Numbered from the stretch's first letter, positions 37,507-47,467 are shown. The stretch is DNA of 64,000 nucleotides from Paenibacillus sp. V4I7 (GCF_030817275.1 NZ_JAUSZD010000002.1:6990001-7054000), one strand, 5' to 3'. Notes: a model not told the origin generated them from the sequence alone. Numbers and translations: made by a program.

Positions 37507-40500
37507 CTTGTAATTCCCCTTTCGTTTTCAGAACATCCTTATATTGTACCAGAAACTTCTCCACCAATTCGATGGAAGCTTCTGGTTTCATGCCTTTACA
37601 TCGAATAACGATAAGAAGCTGAGGGTCCGCGTTCAACTTGATTCGACCATCAAAGCCTTTGGACAATGCGATAAGCTTCTGTCCTTCCAGCCTGCCATTC
37701 TGGTCAATATGCACTTTGATTAGGTAATCATCCCCTTTTTGGCTGATCGTTTCTATCCGGTACTCCGAACCGTATGCTTTCAAACGAGCCACTGTCAGTA
37801 AGTTGAACACGGCCTGCGGCAGATCCCCGAAGCGATCAACAAGCTCATCATGCAGATCCGCGGCTTCTTCCAACGTTCGAATGGCGGCCACTTTTTTGTA
37901 AATTTCGATTTTTTGCATGCTGTCGTAGATGTAGTCGGATGGTAAGTACGCATCCAATTGTATATCGATAGAAGTATTCCATTCCGGCTCTGGAATGACT
38001 GCTTCCCCATCTATTTCTAGTTTCAGCTTTGCAATTTCTTCCGCTAACATTTGGGAGTATAAATCAAATCCGACAGATGCAATGAAACCATGCTGCTCTG
38101 CACCAAGCAAATTACCAGCACCACGAATAGATAAATCCCTCATCGCAATTTTAAAGCCTGATCCAAGTTCTGTAAACTCTTTAATCGCTTGAAGACGTTT
38201 CTCCGCCACTTCTGTGAGCACTTTATCACGCTGATACGTGAAATAAGCATACGCTACGCGATTAGAACGTCCCACACGTCCACGCAGCTGATAGAGCTGA
38301 GACAGCCCCATTTTATCCGCATCGTGAACAATCAGTGTGTTGACATTCGGAATATCGACACCCGTCTCGATAATACTCGTGCTTACCAGCACATCGTATT
38401 CCCCATCGAGGAAATCTAGGATCGTCTTCTCCAGCTCCTGCTCGCCCATTTGTCCATGTGCCACAGTAACGCGGGCATCCGGAATCATCATGGAGATCTG
38501 ATCAGCAATCTGAGTGATACCTTGTACGCGGTTATATAAATAATACACTTGGCCTTCACGCGCTAATTCCCGCTCAATCGCTTCTCGAACAAGCGTTGGT
38601 CCGTACTCGACCACATAGGTCTGTACAGGGAAACGATTTTCCGGCGGAGTCTCGATGACCGATAAATCACGAACACCTAACATGGACATGTGTAAAGTTC
38701 TCGGAATCGGTGTTGCCGTCAGTGTGAGCACGTCCACATTCGTCTTGAGCCGTTTCAGCTTCTCTTTGTGGGACACGCCAAAACGCTGCTCCTCATCGAC
38801 GATTAGCAAACCAAGATCTTTGAACTGCACATCCTGCGACAAAAGCCGGTGAGTACCAATAACGACGTCAACCGTCCCTTTCTTGACGCCTTTCATAACT
38901 TCGGTCTGCTCCTTCTTGGAGCGGAAACGACTTAATACTTTGACATTAAAAGGATAGCCCGAGAACCGTTCACGGAACGTTTCGTAATGCTGCTGAGCCA
39001 GAATCGTCGTCGGCACCAAAACAGCAACCTGTTTGCCGTCAATCGCTGCCTTGAAGGCCGCACGCACCGCAACTTCCGTCTTCCCATAGCCTACATCGCC
39101 GCAAAGCAAACGATCCATCGGACGTGCTTTCTCCATGTCTACCTTGATTTCTTCGATCGCACGAAGCTGATCCCGAGTTTCATCGTAAGGAAACATCGCT
39201 TCGAATTCATTTTGATAAGAGCTGTCTTTACTAAATCCGTAGCCGGTTGCAGCTTGGCGTTCTGCATAGAGCTTGATCAACTCATCAGCAATATCCTTAA
39301 CGGATGCCCGCGCCTTGCTCTTCACTCTAGCCCAGTCAGCGCCTCCGAGCTTATAAACCTTCGGTTCCTTCTCTTCGGAACCTACATATTTCTGGATTAA
39401 ATCAATCTGGTCAATCGGTACAGACAGCTTATCGCCACCAGCATACATGATGTGGAGGTAATCCTTATGAATACCGCCCACTTCCAAGGTGCCGATCCCA
39501 ACATACTTCCCGATCCCATGATTCACATGAACAACATAGTCGCCTACCTTAAGCTCTTGATAGCTTTTGATACGCTCAGCGTTCTCCAGCTTCTTCTCGA
39601 CCTTACGCGCTTTACGCTGTTTCTGTGTGAAGATTTCCCCTTCCGTGATGACAACCAAATGGATCGAAGGCATTTCAAACCCTGTCTGTAGATTTCCATC
39701 TACAATTTCGGGCACTTCAATTTGGTAGTCGTGCAGCACACGCCGCACACGTTCAGCACGGTCCTCTCCGTTTGCCAGTAAAATGACATTGCTTCCATTT
39801 TTCTTCCAGCGCTCCATCTCCGCTTTAAGGAGATTCATTTGTCCATGGAAGTTTTGCATAACACGGCAAACGAAGTTTACGATATTTTGCGGTTGAATCC
39901 CAGCCACTTGGCGCAGGAATAGCGATACATATAATGTCGGGAAAGGCCTGCGATGCAGCAGAGTTTCATACGATTTGGACAGCACAAAAGCCGGCAAGCT
40001 CTTCCCCTCTGTCAGTGCATGCATCATCCACTCTGCCTCGTCGCGCTCTAGCTGCTTTGCTGTCTCCAGCAATCGCGCCGGTTCGTCGATGATCAGCACA
40101 GTATCCTTAGGCATGTAGTCCATGAGGGTCTGTCTTTCCGTATATAAAAGCGAAATATATTTATAAATACCAGGAAACGTCTGCCCTTCACGCAGCAGTT
40201 CAATATCATGTCCGATGCCTTCGAGCAGCTTATCTTTGGCTGATCGGTCCGTCATTTTCTCCAGCTGCGCTTGAAGCAGCTCATAGGCATGCTGCGCAGC
40301 TGATTGTAACCGCTTTCTATCCGCTTGAATCTCGCGACAAGGGGGGATCGTTATCGACTCTAGTTTATCAATTGAACGTTGGTCACTTACATCAAAGGTA
40401 CGAATAGAATCAACTTCGACATCGAACAGCTCAATCCGAATAGCGTTCTCTGACGTTAAAGGAAATAAATCCAGAATTCCGCCGCGTACGCTCATTTCAC

Positions 40501-41014
40501 CTTTGGTCTCAACCCGCTCCACGCGTTCGTAACCCAGACTGGATAAAGCACCTAAGAGCTCATCCAATTGCACGGTATCCCCTACGTTTACCGTAACGCG
40601 GGATTCTTCGAATACTTGCTTGAGCGGAAGCAATCGACGCACTCCAGCAAATGGCGCAATAACAACCCCACGGAAACCGCCAGCTAGCTTGGTGAGAACG
40701 TCAATACGCTGCGCTAGCATCTCTGGGCTGGAAGCCGCTTCTTCTGTCGTCAGAAGCTCTTGAGATGGGTAGAGCAGCACTTCATTAGGTGATAGACATT
40801 CTAGTAAATCCTCCGCTATTTTCTGAGCGGCGAACATATTGTGAGTAACAATGAACAGCGGGCGCGCTAACTCTCGCGCAAGAGTGGCAATCATCACCTG
40901 CCTGGAGGAACCGGTAAGTCCGGCAACGAGCTGCTCTTTCATTTCGGACCTGAGGCCTGTCACGATCGTTTGAAAGTCGCTATCCGTAGAAAAAGCTTGA
41001 ATTAAAGCTTGCAA
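37493..41014 (-). CDS. mfd: Transcription-repair coupling factor Mfd
   Basis: Removes stalled RNA polymerase from lesions and recruits UvrA. 1173 residues: UvrB-like N-terminal domains, the polymerase-interacting domain (VGDYVVHVNHGIGKYVGIG at about 500), the RecG-like translocase with Walker A LCGDVGYGKTEVAVRAA, GTHRLLSQD, LLIVDEEQRFGV and LTATPIPRTLHMS, LVSTSIIETGVDIPNVNTLI, QLRGRVGRSNRVAYAY, and the TRCF C-terminal domain. The start is TTG at 41014 after AGGGGA; no suitable ATG is nearby. Confidence 0.96.
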   Translation of the reverse strand: MQALIQAFSTDSDFQTIVTGLRSEMKEQLVAGLTGSSRQVMIATLARELARPLFIVTHNMFAAQKIAEDLLECLSPNEVLLYPSQELLTTEEAASSPEMLAQRIDVLTKLAGGFRGVVIAPFAGVRRLLPLKQVFEESRVTVNVGDTVQLDELLGALSSLGYERVERVETKGEMSVRGGILDLFPLTSENAIRIELFDVEVDSIRTFDVSDQRSIDKLESITIPPCREIQADRKRLQSAAQHAYELLQAQLEKMTDRSAKDKLLEGIGHDIELLREGQTFPGIYKYISLLYTERQTLMDYMPKDTVLIIDEPARLLETAKQLERDEAEWMMHALTEGKSLPAFVLSKSYETLLHRRPFPTLYVSLFLRQVAGIQPQNIVNFVCRVMQNFHGQMNLLKAEMERWKKNGSNVILLANGEDRAERVRRVLHDYQIEVPEIVDGNLQTGFEMPSIHLVVITEGEIFTQKQRKARKVEKKLENAERIKSYQELKVGDYVVHVNHGIGKYVGIGTLEVGGIHKDYLHIMYAGGDKLSVPIDQIDLIQKYVGSEEKEPKVYKLGGADWARVKSKARASVKDIADELIKLYAERQAATGYGFSKDSSYQNEFEAMFPYDETRDQLRAIEEIKVDMEKARPMDRLLCGDVGYGKTEVAVRAAFKAAIDGKQVAVLVPTTILAQQHYETFRERFSGYPFNVKVLSRFRSKKEQTEVMKGVKKGTVDVVIGTHRLLSQDVQFKDLGLLIVDEEQRFGVSHKEKLKRLKTNVDVLTLTATPIPRTLHMSMLGVRDLSVIETPPENRFPVQTYVVEYGPTLVREAIERELAREGQVYYLYNRVQGITQIADQISMMIPDARVTVAHGQMGEQELEKTILDFLDGEYDVLVSTSIIETGVDIPNVNTLIVHDADKMGLSQLYQLRGRVGRSNRVAYAYFTYQRDKVLTEVAEKRLQAIKEFTELGSGFKIAMRDLSIRGAGNLLGAEQHGFIASVGFDLYSQMLAEEIAKLKLEIDGEAVIPEPEWNTSIDIQLDAYLPSDYIYDSMQKIEIYKKVAAIRTLEEAADLHDELVDRFGDLPQAVFNLLTVARLKAYGSEYRIETISQKGDDYLIKVHIDQNGRLEGQKLIALSKGFDGRIKLNADPQLLIVIRCKGMKPEASIELVEKFLVQYKDVLKTKGELQDVAK

Positions 41015-41032
41015 ACAAGTACACTCCCCTCA

Positions 41033-41064
41033 CAAAAAGAAGCCTCGGCACACTTGCCTCGGCT
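41033..41064 (-). terminator. Terminator of fin
   Basis: Minus strand AGCC-GA-GGC / GCC-GA-GGCT stem with a tandem G-A mismatch, then a T-rich end, 24 bases past the fin stop. It would separate fin from mfd. Confidence 0.7.
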
Positions 41065-41088
41065 ATTAACTCTTTATCTTCATCAATT

Positions 41089-41316
41089 TTACTGCAACGG
41101 ACTTGCCAGCAGGGACAATTCTGGGTTTGCTTCTAACGCCTCACGACAGTAGTCACAAACGACCCTTACCGTAACATCTCCATTCGTGTTATACGATATT
41201 ATATCTCTACGCTCATCGGGGGTCAAGAAATGGAAGCCTAACTGCTGCTCCGTGATCGAATTCTCATTAATTTCCCCAACAAAGGTATGACAATGTCTGC
41301 AAATATACTTAATCAT
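41089..41316 (-). CDS. fin: Anti-sigma-F factor Fin
   Basis: A 75-residue zinc-binding protein that shuts off sigma-F in the forespore and helps the switch to sigma-G. Two CXXC motifs (ICRHCH at 5-10 and CDYCRE at 54-59) form the predicted zinc site. Position between spoVC and mfd is that of B. subtilis yabK/fin. ATG after GGAGG. Confidence 0.92.
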   Translation of the reverse strand: MIKYICRHCHTFVGEINENSITEQQLGFHFLTPDERRDIISYNTNGDVTVRVVCDYCREALEANPELSLLASPLQ

Positions 41317-41447
41317 ATATGTATGCCTCCTTCGACTATTCGATTACATCCTAGTATGACCATTCTCCGGAGAAATTAGCCGAATGTGCCATTGTCATTT
41401 TCGAATAGTCAATTTGCATACAATGAGTCTGAAGTGGATGGCTTCAC

Positions 41448-42008
41448 TTATTTATTAAACTTCGCCATCGTCTTTTCGAATGATTCACTCAGACTGAACA
41501 GCATGGCTTCGCAGGTGAGGTCCAGTACCTCATCTATCGACTTCATCTCGTCTTTGGAAAAGTTAGATAAGACATAATCAGCGATATTATAGCCAGGCGC
41601 AGGCCTGTTCACACCCACTCGAATTCGGTTAAAGCTTTGCGTTCCAGCGTGTTGAATAATGGATTTAATCCCATTGTGACCACCAGGGCTCCCTTGATAC
41701 CGGAGTCTAATTTGACCGAATGGTGTATCCATATCATCATAAACAATCGTAACGTCTTCCAGTTTTGCTTTATAAAAGTCCAAGAACGCTCGCATGGATT
41801 CGCCCGAAAGATTCATATAAGTCATCGGTTTAAGTAAATATACCTTCGTACTATTCACTACCCCTTCACCCAGAAGCCCTTTACCTTTATTTTGAAAAGA
41901 AGTAATACCCCATTTGGCAGCAAAACGGTCAATGGCCATGAAACCAACATTGTGTCGATTCATCTCATATTGTTTTCCCGGATTACCCAGTCCAATAAAA
42001 CATTTCAT
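41448..42008 (-). CDS. pth: Peptidyl-tRNA hydrolase (SpoVC)
   Basis: Frees tRNA from dropped-off peptidyl-tRNA. 186 residues with GLGNPGKQYEMNRHNVGF (catalytic His 20), LLKPMTYMNLSGES, YDDMDTPFGQIRLR, GSPGGHNGIKSI and RIRVGVNRP. ATG after GGAGG. In B. subtilis the gene is called spoVC because a mutation blocks spore coat formation. Confidence 0.96.
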   Translation of the reverse strand: MKCFIGLGNPGKQYEMNRHNVGFMAIDRFAAKWGITSFQNKGKGLLGEGVVNSTKVYLLKPMTYMNLSGESMRAFLDFYKAKLEDVTIVYDDMDTPFGQIRLRYQGSPGGHNGIKSIIQHAGTQSFNRIRVGVNRPAPGYNIADYVLSNFSKDEMKSIDEVLDLTCEAMLFSLSESFEKTMAKFNK

Positions 42009-42130
42009 CTTCTTCTAAATCCTCCTAAAGTTAAACTAAAAAATCCTTTGCGGAACCATCATCTAAAGGTTATTGTTTACCTATATGAAAAACGAACCAT
42101 CAAATTTAAAGCTGTGGGTGAATCAGTCAT

Positions 42131-42331
42131 ATGTATTTAAATGGTCAACAGCTTACAACCGATATTCATTTTCAAGATCATGCTGAATCCTGTATTCCCG
42201 TCCAAGTATACTATCAAAATGTACATAAGGATATAGGCTTCATTGAAATCTATACCTTGTATTTTATCAAAGTAAATAATACATTCTACAATCGAAATAC
42301 TCACGTTTTTCTTTCACGCCCCGGATATTAA
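42131..42331 (+). CDS. Small protein of unknown function on the plus strand
   Basis: 66 residues, opposite to its neighbours, in the gap between pth and rplY. The frame begins ATGTATTTAAATGG after GTGGGTGA and is not a shadow of any minus-strand gene. It has no signal peptide or membrane helix; it is rich in Tyr, Asn and Val and ends NRNTHVFLSRPGY. I recall similar short proteins in Paenibacillus with this kind of C terminus, but cannot verify it here. Function unknown. It ends just before a hairpin shared with rplY. Confidence 0.6.
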   Translation: MYLNGQQLTTDIHFQDHAESCIPVQVYYQNVHKDIGFIEIYTLYFIKVNNTFYNRNTHVFLSRPGY

Positions 42332-42351
42332 GCGCTTACATCGCAGTAATT

Positions 42352-42385
42352 AAGGATACCCTCTACATATTGTTGAGGGTTCCTT
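42352..42385. terminator. Hairpin between the small plus-strand gene and rplY
   Basis: AAGGA-T-ACCCTC and GAGGGT-TCCTT form an 11-bp stem with one bulge and an 11-base loop. It lies between two converging genes and may end both, although the T runs are poor on both sides. Confidence 0.6.
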
Positions 42386-42400
42386 GTCGTTCGTTTGGAT

Positions 42401-43048
42401 CTAAACCGGCTGTCCTTCAGTCGCAGCCTCGTTCGAGGTTTCCGCTTGTCCAACCTTCTCTTCATTATTAGCCGGCTCTTCTTCACCAGTCTCTTTCTGA
42501 GGCGAAAGAACGGTGAGAATCAAATCATTAGAGTCAGACTTCACTTCAATCCCGGCAGGTACTGAGAGTTGGTTTACAAGTAAGTTATCACCAAGCCCTA
42601 CGTTCGAAATGTCCACCTTGATTGAACTTGGTATCTGATTGGGCAGGCACCGAATCTCCAGCTCATGCATTTGTATCTGCACAATGCCGCCTTCTTTGGC
42701 CCCTTCTGCTTCACCGATAAATTCCAAGCTGACAATCGTTTTAACAGGCTCATCCATATTAATTTGATGAAAATCGACATGGAGCAGCCGCTCTCGTTTT
42801 AGTTTGTCCCGCTGGATCTCGTTGATCATCACTGGTTGCTTGCCACTGCCGTCTGGCATATCCAGATCAATAATAGCATGAGGATTTTGGCGCAGCAGCG
42901 CTAGTAATTCTTTCTGATCAACCGTAATGACCGCAGAGCCCACCTTTTGGCCATATACAACGGCAGGTATTCTACCTTGGATACGCAGTTGTTTAATATC
43001 TGATTTCGTTGTTTCTTTGCGGGATTCCGCTTTTAATGAAAATGCCAT
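42401..43048 (-). CDS. rplY: 50S ribosomal protein L25/general stress protein Ctc
   Basis: Binds 5S rRNA. 215 residues: N-terminal L25 domain (ESRKETTKSDIKQLRIQGRI, PAVVYGQKVG, LLHVDFHQINMDEPVKT), a C-terminal TL5-type beta domain (LEIRCLPNQIPSSIKVDISN, LSVPAGIEV) and an acidic tail. In B. subtilis ctc is a sigma-B gene next to prs; no sigma-B-like promoter was found by eye and prs is absent between glmU and this gene. Confidence 0.93.
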   Translation of the reverse strand: MAFSLKAESRKETTKSDIKQLRIQGRIPAVVYGQKVGSAVITVDQKELLALLRQNPHAIIDLDMPDGSGKQPVMINEIQRDKLKRERLLHVDFHQINMDEPVKTIVSLEFIGEAEGAKEGGIVQIQMHELEIRCLPNQIPSSIKVDISNVGLGDNLLVNQLSVPAGIEVKSDSNDLILTVLSPQKETGEEEPANNEEKVGQAETSNEAATEGQPV

Positions 43049-43201
43049 AAGAAAAAGAACCTCCTAAGAGTTTTGCTCAGCACGCTCGATTAATAAGCAA
43101 TGCCAAGTAGGTAACAGCTAATTCATAGCCTACCCAACCTCAAGAAGTTCCATCCAATTCCATCCTCACAAAGTGAGATTTACCGTTTCTAGTCCGTGAA
43201 T

Positions 43202-44605
43202 TTACTCTTTGTTCTGTTTATTTTCCTTCTTCGCTTTTGCTCGCGATCTAATTTTATCCGCATAGCCAGGCTTGTTGGATTGTCTCTCACGGGCAATAGC
43301 TAGATCCCCATCATCAACGGAATGTGTAATCGTAGAACCTGCAACAACATAAGCGCCCTTGCCAATTTTCACAGGAGCAATCAAATTCACATTACTGCCC
43401 ACAAAAGCATCATCGCCAATTTCCGTTAAACTCTTATTGAATCCGTCATAGTTCACGGTTATGGCGCCGCAGCCGATGTTTACATTCGTTCCAACGACCG
43501 CATCCCCTACATAGCTTAAATGAGAAACTTTCGACCCCTCACCAAGCGTCGCGTTCTTAATCTCAACAAAGTCGCCAATTTTCACTTGCTTCCCAATATT
43601 AGCGCCAGGTCTCAAATAAGCAAACGGCCCCACACTAGCCTCATTATCCACATAGGCATCCTGAAGGACGGATTGTTTAATCGTAACCTCATCCCTAATC
43701 GTCGAGTCGATAATTTCCGTTTGCGGTCCAATGGTGCATTGTTCCCCAATAACGGTGCGCCCCCGCAAAATAGTACCCGGCAGCAGTACGGTATCCATAC
43801 CGATGGTAACATCTTTTTCAATATACGTATTAGACGGATCTATAATCGTAACCCCGTTCAGCATGTGCCCACGGTTAATACGCGCTTTAAACAATCGCTC
43901 TGCTTCAGCCAGTGCCACGCGATCGTTCACACCGATCGACTCTGCGCTGTCCTCCATGCAGTAGCCTTGAACAACTTCTCCACCACTTGTCATAATCCCA
44001 ATGACATCCGTCAAATAGTATTCATTTTGCGTATTATTGTTCGTAACCGATGCTAGGGCCTTGAATAGTTTTTGATTATCGAAAATATAAGTGCCTGTGT
44101 TGATCTCTTGAACAGCTGCCTCTTCACTGCTGCAGTCCTTCTGCTCAACAATCCTTGCTACTCGGCCGTCTTCACCGCGAATAATACGTCCATATCCATG
44201 CGGTTCATCGAGTTTGGCTGTCAGAATTGTCGCAGACGCTCCAGACCGTTCATGCAGCTCAATGGTGCTCATCAAGGTGGCTTCCGAAATCAGCGGTGTA
44301 TCGCCGCAAATGACAACGGTCATCCCTTCCTCTTCGCCAAGAGCATCCTTCGCTTGAAGAACTGCATGCCCTGTTCCCAACTGTTGTTCCTGTAAAGCGT
44401 ACTCCACTCGATCTCCCAGATGTCCCTTTACGGCTTCCGCCCCGAATCCAACAATGACGAGTGTCTTTGTTACTTCTATATGCTGCAGCGTGTCTACAAC
44501 GTGTTCCACCATTGGCTTACCTACAACCGGATGAAGCACCTTGTACAGCTTCGATTTCATGCGTTTTCCTTGTCCTGCGGCTAGTACAATCCCCATGAGT
44601 TTCAA
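43202..44605 (-). CDS. glmU: Bifunctional GlmU (UDP-GlcNAc pyrophosphorylase / GlcN-1-P acetyltransferase)
   Basis: Makes UDP-N-acetylglucosamine. N-terminal nucleotidyltransferase domain with LAAGQGKRMKSKLYKVLHP, GTGHAVLQAKD, VICGDTPLIS and EINTGTYIFD; C-terminal left-handed beta helix with hexapeptide repeats from about 250 (PFAYLRPGANIGKQVKIGDF, LSYVGDAVVGTNVNIGCG, VAGSTITHSV). Start TTG at 44605, with GGGG eleven bases before; an ATG three codons later is possible. 467 residues. Confidence 0.95.
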   Translation of the reverse strand: MKLMGIVLAAGQGKRMKSKLYKVLHPVVGKPMVEHVVDTLQHIEVTKTLVIVGFGAEAVKGHLGDRVEYALQEQQLGTGHAVLQAKDALGEEEGMTVVICGDTPLISEATLMSTIELHERSGASATILTAKLDEPHGYGRIIRGEDGRVARIVEQKDCSSEEAAVQEINTGTYIFDNQKLFKALASVTNNNTQNEYYLTDVIGIMTSGGEVVQGYCMEDSAESIGVNDRVALAEAERLFKARINRGHMLNGVTIIDPSNTYIEKDVTIGMDTVLLPGTILRGRTVIGEQCTIGPQTEIIDSTIRDEVTIKQSVLQDAYVDNEASVGPFAYLRPGANIGKQVKIGDFVEIKNATLGEGSKVSHLSYVGDAVVGTNVNIGCGAITVNYDGFNKSLTEIGDDAFVGSNVNLIAPVKIGKGAYVVAGSTITHSVDDGDLAIARERQSNKPGYADKIRSRAKAKKENKQNKE

Positions 44606-44696
44606 CTAACATCCAACCCCTTTAATATAAATAGTTACACACTACTATATGTATAATCGATGAGTTCTTCAACCAAATATAGCATCAATACCACCC

Positions 44697-44724
44697 AAAA
44701 GAAAAGAGAGCCCAAGGGCTCTCT
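44697..44724 (-). terminator. Terminator of spoVG
   Basis: Minus strand AGAGAGCCC-TT-GGGCTCTCT followed by TTTCTTTT, 12 bases past the spoVG stop. Confidence 0.9.
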
Positions 44725-44736
44725 CAATAATCTGAA

Positions 44737-45027
<291 letters not shown>

Positions 45028-45062
45028 TCACCACCTTTTTCCATCTCTGAGACTTGGGTGTA

Positions 45063-45091
45063 ATATTCCACATCGTCGTGCAAATTCCTTC
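45063..45091 (-). promoter_or_regulatory. Sigma-H promoter of spoVG
   Basis: Minus strand GAAGGAATT (45091-45083), 11-base spacer, GTGGAATAT (45071-45063), a full match to RNAGGAWWW-N11-RNNGAATWW. The upstream 45092-45139 is very AT-rich, as expected for an AbrB-bound region. Confidence 0.8.
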
Positions 45092-45139
45092 TTCTTTTTT
45101 TGAAATTTTCGATAATTTTATACAATCTTAATGTTACTG

Positions 45140-45523
45140 TTAAATTTCGACAGAAATCACAGCAATTAACTCAATTTCGACAAAAACATCACGTGGTAAT
45201 CTGGCCACTTCGACAGTGGATCTAGCCGGTTTATGATCTCCGAAGTACGATCCATAAATTTCATTCAGCTCTGCAAACTGATTCATATCCTTCAAAAAAA
45301 CCGTTGCTTTCACAACTTGATCAAACGATGAACCTGCTGCTTCAAGCACACCCTTCAAATTCGCGAACACTTGATGGGTTTGTTCCTTGATTCCACCCTC
45401 TACAATCTGTCCATCCTGGCCAAGTGGAATTTGTCCAGAAGTAAAGAGAAGGTTACCTAGCTTTACCGCTTGCGAGTAAGGTCCGATAGCAGCTGGTGCT
45501 GCTGTTGTTGAAATAAGTTCCAT
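45140..45523 (-). CDS. ridA: Reactive intermediate/imine deaminase RidA
   Basis: Hydrolyses reactive enamines and imines from PLP enzymes. 127-residue YjgF/YER057c/UK114 protein: [57 protein letters not shown] with the key Arg. The ATG at 45523 follows AAGGAGA and lies 4 bases after the purR stop; the upstream start at 45553 lies inside purR. purR-ridA order is as in B. subtilis (yabJ). Confidence 0.95.
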   Translation of the reverse strand: MELISTTAAPAAIGPYSQAVKLGNLLFTSGQIPLGQDGQIVEGGIKEQTHQVFANLKGVLEAAGSSFDQVVKATVFLKDMNQFAELNEIYGSYFGDHKPARSTVEVARLPRDVFVEIELIAVISVEI

Positions 45524-45527
45524 CGTT

Positions 45528-46364
45528 TTACGATTCTCCTTTTTTACTGTCAAAATAGTTCCCAGGCTCTACGGTGATTTGTTTCGTCTTGGAATCTACG
45601 CCGTATAAACGAGCAAGCGATACGTAGTGATCAACCAAATGCTCTTCAACCTCACAAGACTCCATGAATACACCAACCCCTTGAACTGAGGCTTTGAATT
45701 CCGCTAACAAATCCATCATGCCGTGGATGGTACCGCCAACATGCATGAAATCATCAATGATAAGCACCTTTGACTCTTCTTTCAAAGCACGCCTTGCGAG
45801 TGACATCGTCTGGATCCGCTTATTGGAACCTGAAACATAGTTGATGCTAACCGCTGAACCTTCCGTCACTCGACTGTCCCTGCGGACAATCACAACAGGC
45901 AGATTCATATAAGTTGCCGTTGCATAAGCGAGTGGAATGCCTTTCGTTTCTACCGTCATAATCACATCAATATCACGACCGGCGAAAGCGGATGCAAACG
46001 TCTTGCCAATTTCATTCAAATATTGGGGCTGCCCCATAATATCTGACATATACAAATAACCGCCTGGAAGAATCCGTTCTGGCTGCTGCAGTTGTAAACA
46101 AAGGTTCTGTATAAATTTCAGTGATACTTCCTTAGGCACCTTTGGTGAAAATTTCACACCTCCGGCAGCCCCCGCAAGCGTATTCAGCTCGCCTAGTCCT
46201 TCTTCTTCAAATACTTCCTTGATGATCGCTAAATCTTCACTAATGGAGGATTTAGCAGAGTTGTAACGCTCGGCAAAAGTCGTTAAAGGGATTAACGAAT
46301 GGGGGCGGAATAACAAATATTGCGTCATTTCCACCAGCCTAGCGCTCCTTTTCAACTTTTTCAT
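45528..46364 (-). CDS. purR: Purine operon repressor PurR
   Basis: PRPP-sensing repressor of purine genes. N-terminal winged-helix domain ([20 protein letters not shown]) and a phosphoribosyltransferase-like domain with [16 protein letters not shown] and the PRPP loop [18 protein letters not shown]. The ATG at 46364 follows GGGGGT; the longer frame to 46409 runs through the promoter. 278 residues. A PurBox at its own promoter suggests autoregulation. Confidence 0.95.
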   Translation of the reverse strand: MKKLKRSARLVEMTQYLLFRPHSLIPLTTFAERYNSAKSSISEDLAIIKEVFEEEGLGELNTLAGAAGGVKFSPKVPKEVSLKFIQNLCLQLQQPERILPGGYLYMSDIMGQPQYLNEIGKTFASAFAGRDIDVIMTVETKGIPLAYATATYMNLPVVIVRRDSRVTEGSAVSINYVSGSNKRIQTMSLARRALKEESKVLIIDDFMHVGGTIHGMMDLLAEFKASVQGVGVFMESCEVEEHLVDHYVSLARLYGVDSKTKQITVEPGNYFDSKKGES

Positions 46365-46378
46365 CGCACTACCCCCAA

Positions 46379-46429
46379 AAATCCGAATATTATAATGAAA
46401 ATATACCATTTTTATACGTATTTATTCAA
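46379..46429 (-). promoter_or_regulatory. purR promoter with a PurBox
   Basis: Minus strand TTGAAT (46429-46424), 18-bp spacer, TATATT (46405-46400). On the plus strand AAATCCGAATATT (46379-46391) matches the PurBox AWWWCCGAACWWT at 12 of 13 positions and lies just after the start of transcription. Confidence 0.65.
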
Positions 46430-46522
46430 GCTTCTCATGAAAATTATATTAACATGAACTTAACATCAATCTAACACGGCATATGGGAATGGATGGATCC
46501 ATAGTTCACCCTCTATTCAATG

Positions 46523-46545
46523 AAAAAGAGCCCTTCGCGGGCCCT
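46523..46545 (-). terminator. Terminator of ispE
   Basis: Minus strand GGGCCC-GCGAA-GGGCTC (one G-T pair) followed by TTTTTCATT, 18 bases past the ispE stop. Confidence 0.8.
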
Positions 46546-46562
46546 GCAACCGTCTACTTCAT

Positions 46563-47417
46563 CTACGTCAACATCCGCACTGCGTAAACATCCTTACAAA
46601 ATCCACGCAGCCCGTTATAAATCCGGGGTACCTTCGCTTCCTTGGATACGAGACCGAATACCGTCGGTCCGCTGCCCGACATCAATACACCATCCGCACC
46701 AAGCCTCTGCATGCATTCTTTGAGATGTCTCACCTCAGGATAAAGGTCCAGCGTCACTTCCTCAAGCACATTGCCGAGGCTTCCGCAAAGCTGATCGAAT
46801 CGCTTCTCCCGAATCGCGTTTAGCACACCTTCCGTCGAAGGATGATTCTTAATCTCCCGAGCATTCAGCTTCCCGTAAATCTCCGATGTGGACACATTGA
46901 TAGGCGGTTTCGCAAGTACGACCCAGCACTGAGGCGGCGAGACGATCGGTTCCAGCTTCTCTCCACGTCCTCTAGCGACAGCCGTCCCTCCCGTTACGCA
47001 GAAAGGTACATCCGAGCCAAGCTCCGCTCCAAGCACCTGCAGCTCTTCCATAGGGATGTTTAAGTCCCAAAGCCGATTCAAACCTCTAAGCGTCGCTGCC
47101 GCATCGCTGCTGCCCCCTGCTAGACCTGCCGCTACGGGGATCTGCTTGTCCAAATGGATGTACACGCCCTGTTTGACGTCGTATCGATCCTTGATAAGGC
47201 GTGCCGCCTGAAAGGCTAGGTTCTTCTCATCGAGCGGAATATAACCCGCCTGACTGGAAATGATGATGGTGTCCCGCGAAAGCTCCTGCATTTCGATCCG
47301 ATCTGCTAGATCTACCATCGTCATGACCATCTCAACTTCATGGTAACCGTCTGATCTTTTATGTAAAACATCAAGGGATAAATTGATTTTAGCCGGTGCT
47401 TTTTCAAAAATTTTCAT
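46563..47417 (-). CDS. ispE: 4-diphosphocytidyl-2-C-methylerythritol kinase
   Basis: ATP-dependent kinase of the MEP isoprenoid pathway. GHMP fold, 284 residues: [20 protein letters not shown], the ATP loop [40 protein letters not shown] and the C-terminal [17 protein letters not shown] after GAAGGTGAT. Placed between purR and sspF as in B. subtilis. Confidence 0.96.
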   Translation of the reverse strand: MKIFEKAPAKINLSLDVLHKRSDGYHEVEMVMTMVDLADRIEMQELSRDTIIISSQAGYIPLDEKNLAFQAARLIKDRYDVKQGVYIHLDKQIPVAAGLAGGSSDAAATLRGLNRLWDLNIPMEELQVLGAELGSDVPFCVTGGTAVARGRGEKLEPIVSPPQCWVVLAKPPINVSTSEIYGKLNAREIKNHPSTEGVLNAIREKRFDQLCGSLGNVLEEVTLDLYPEVRHLKECMQRLGADGVLMSGSGPTVFGLVSKEAKVPRIYNGLRGFCKDVYAVRMLT

Positions 47418-47467
47418 CAGATCACCTTCTTTTGCTCGTTTGCCGTTAAAATATTATAACAAAAGCG

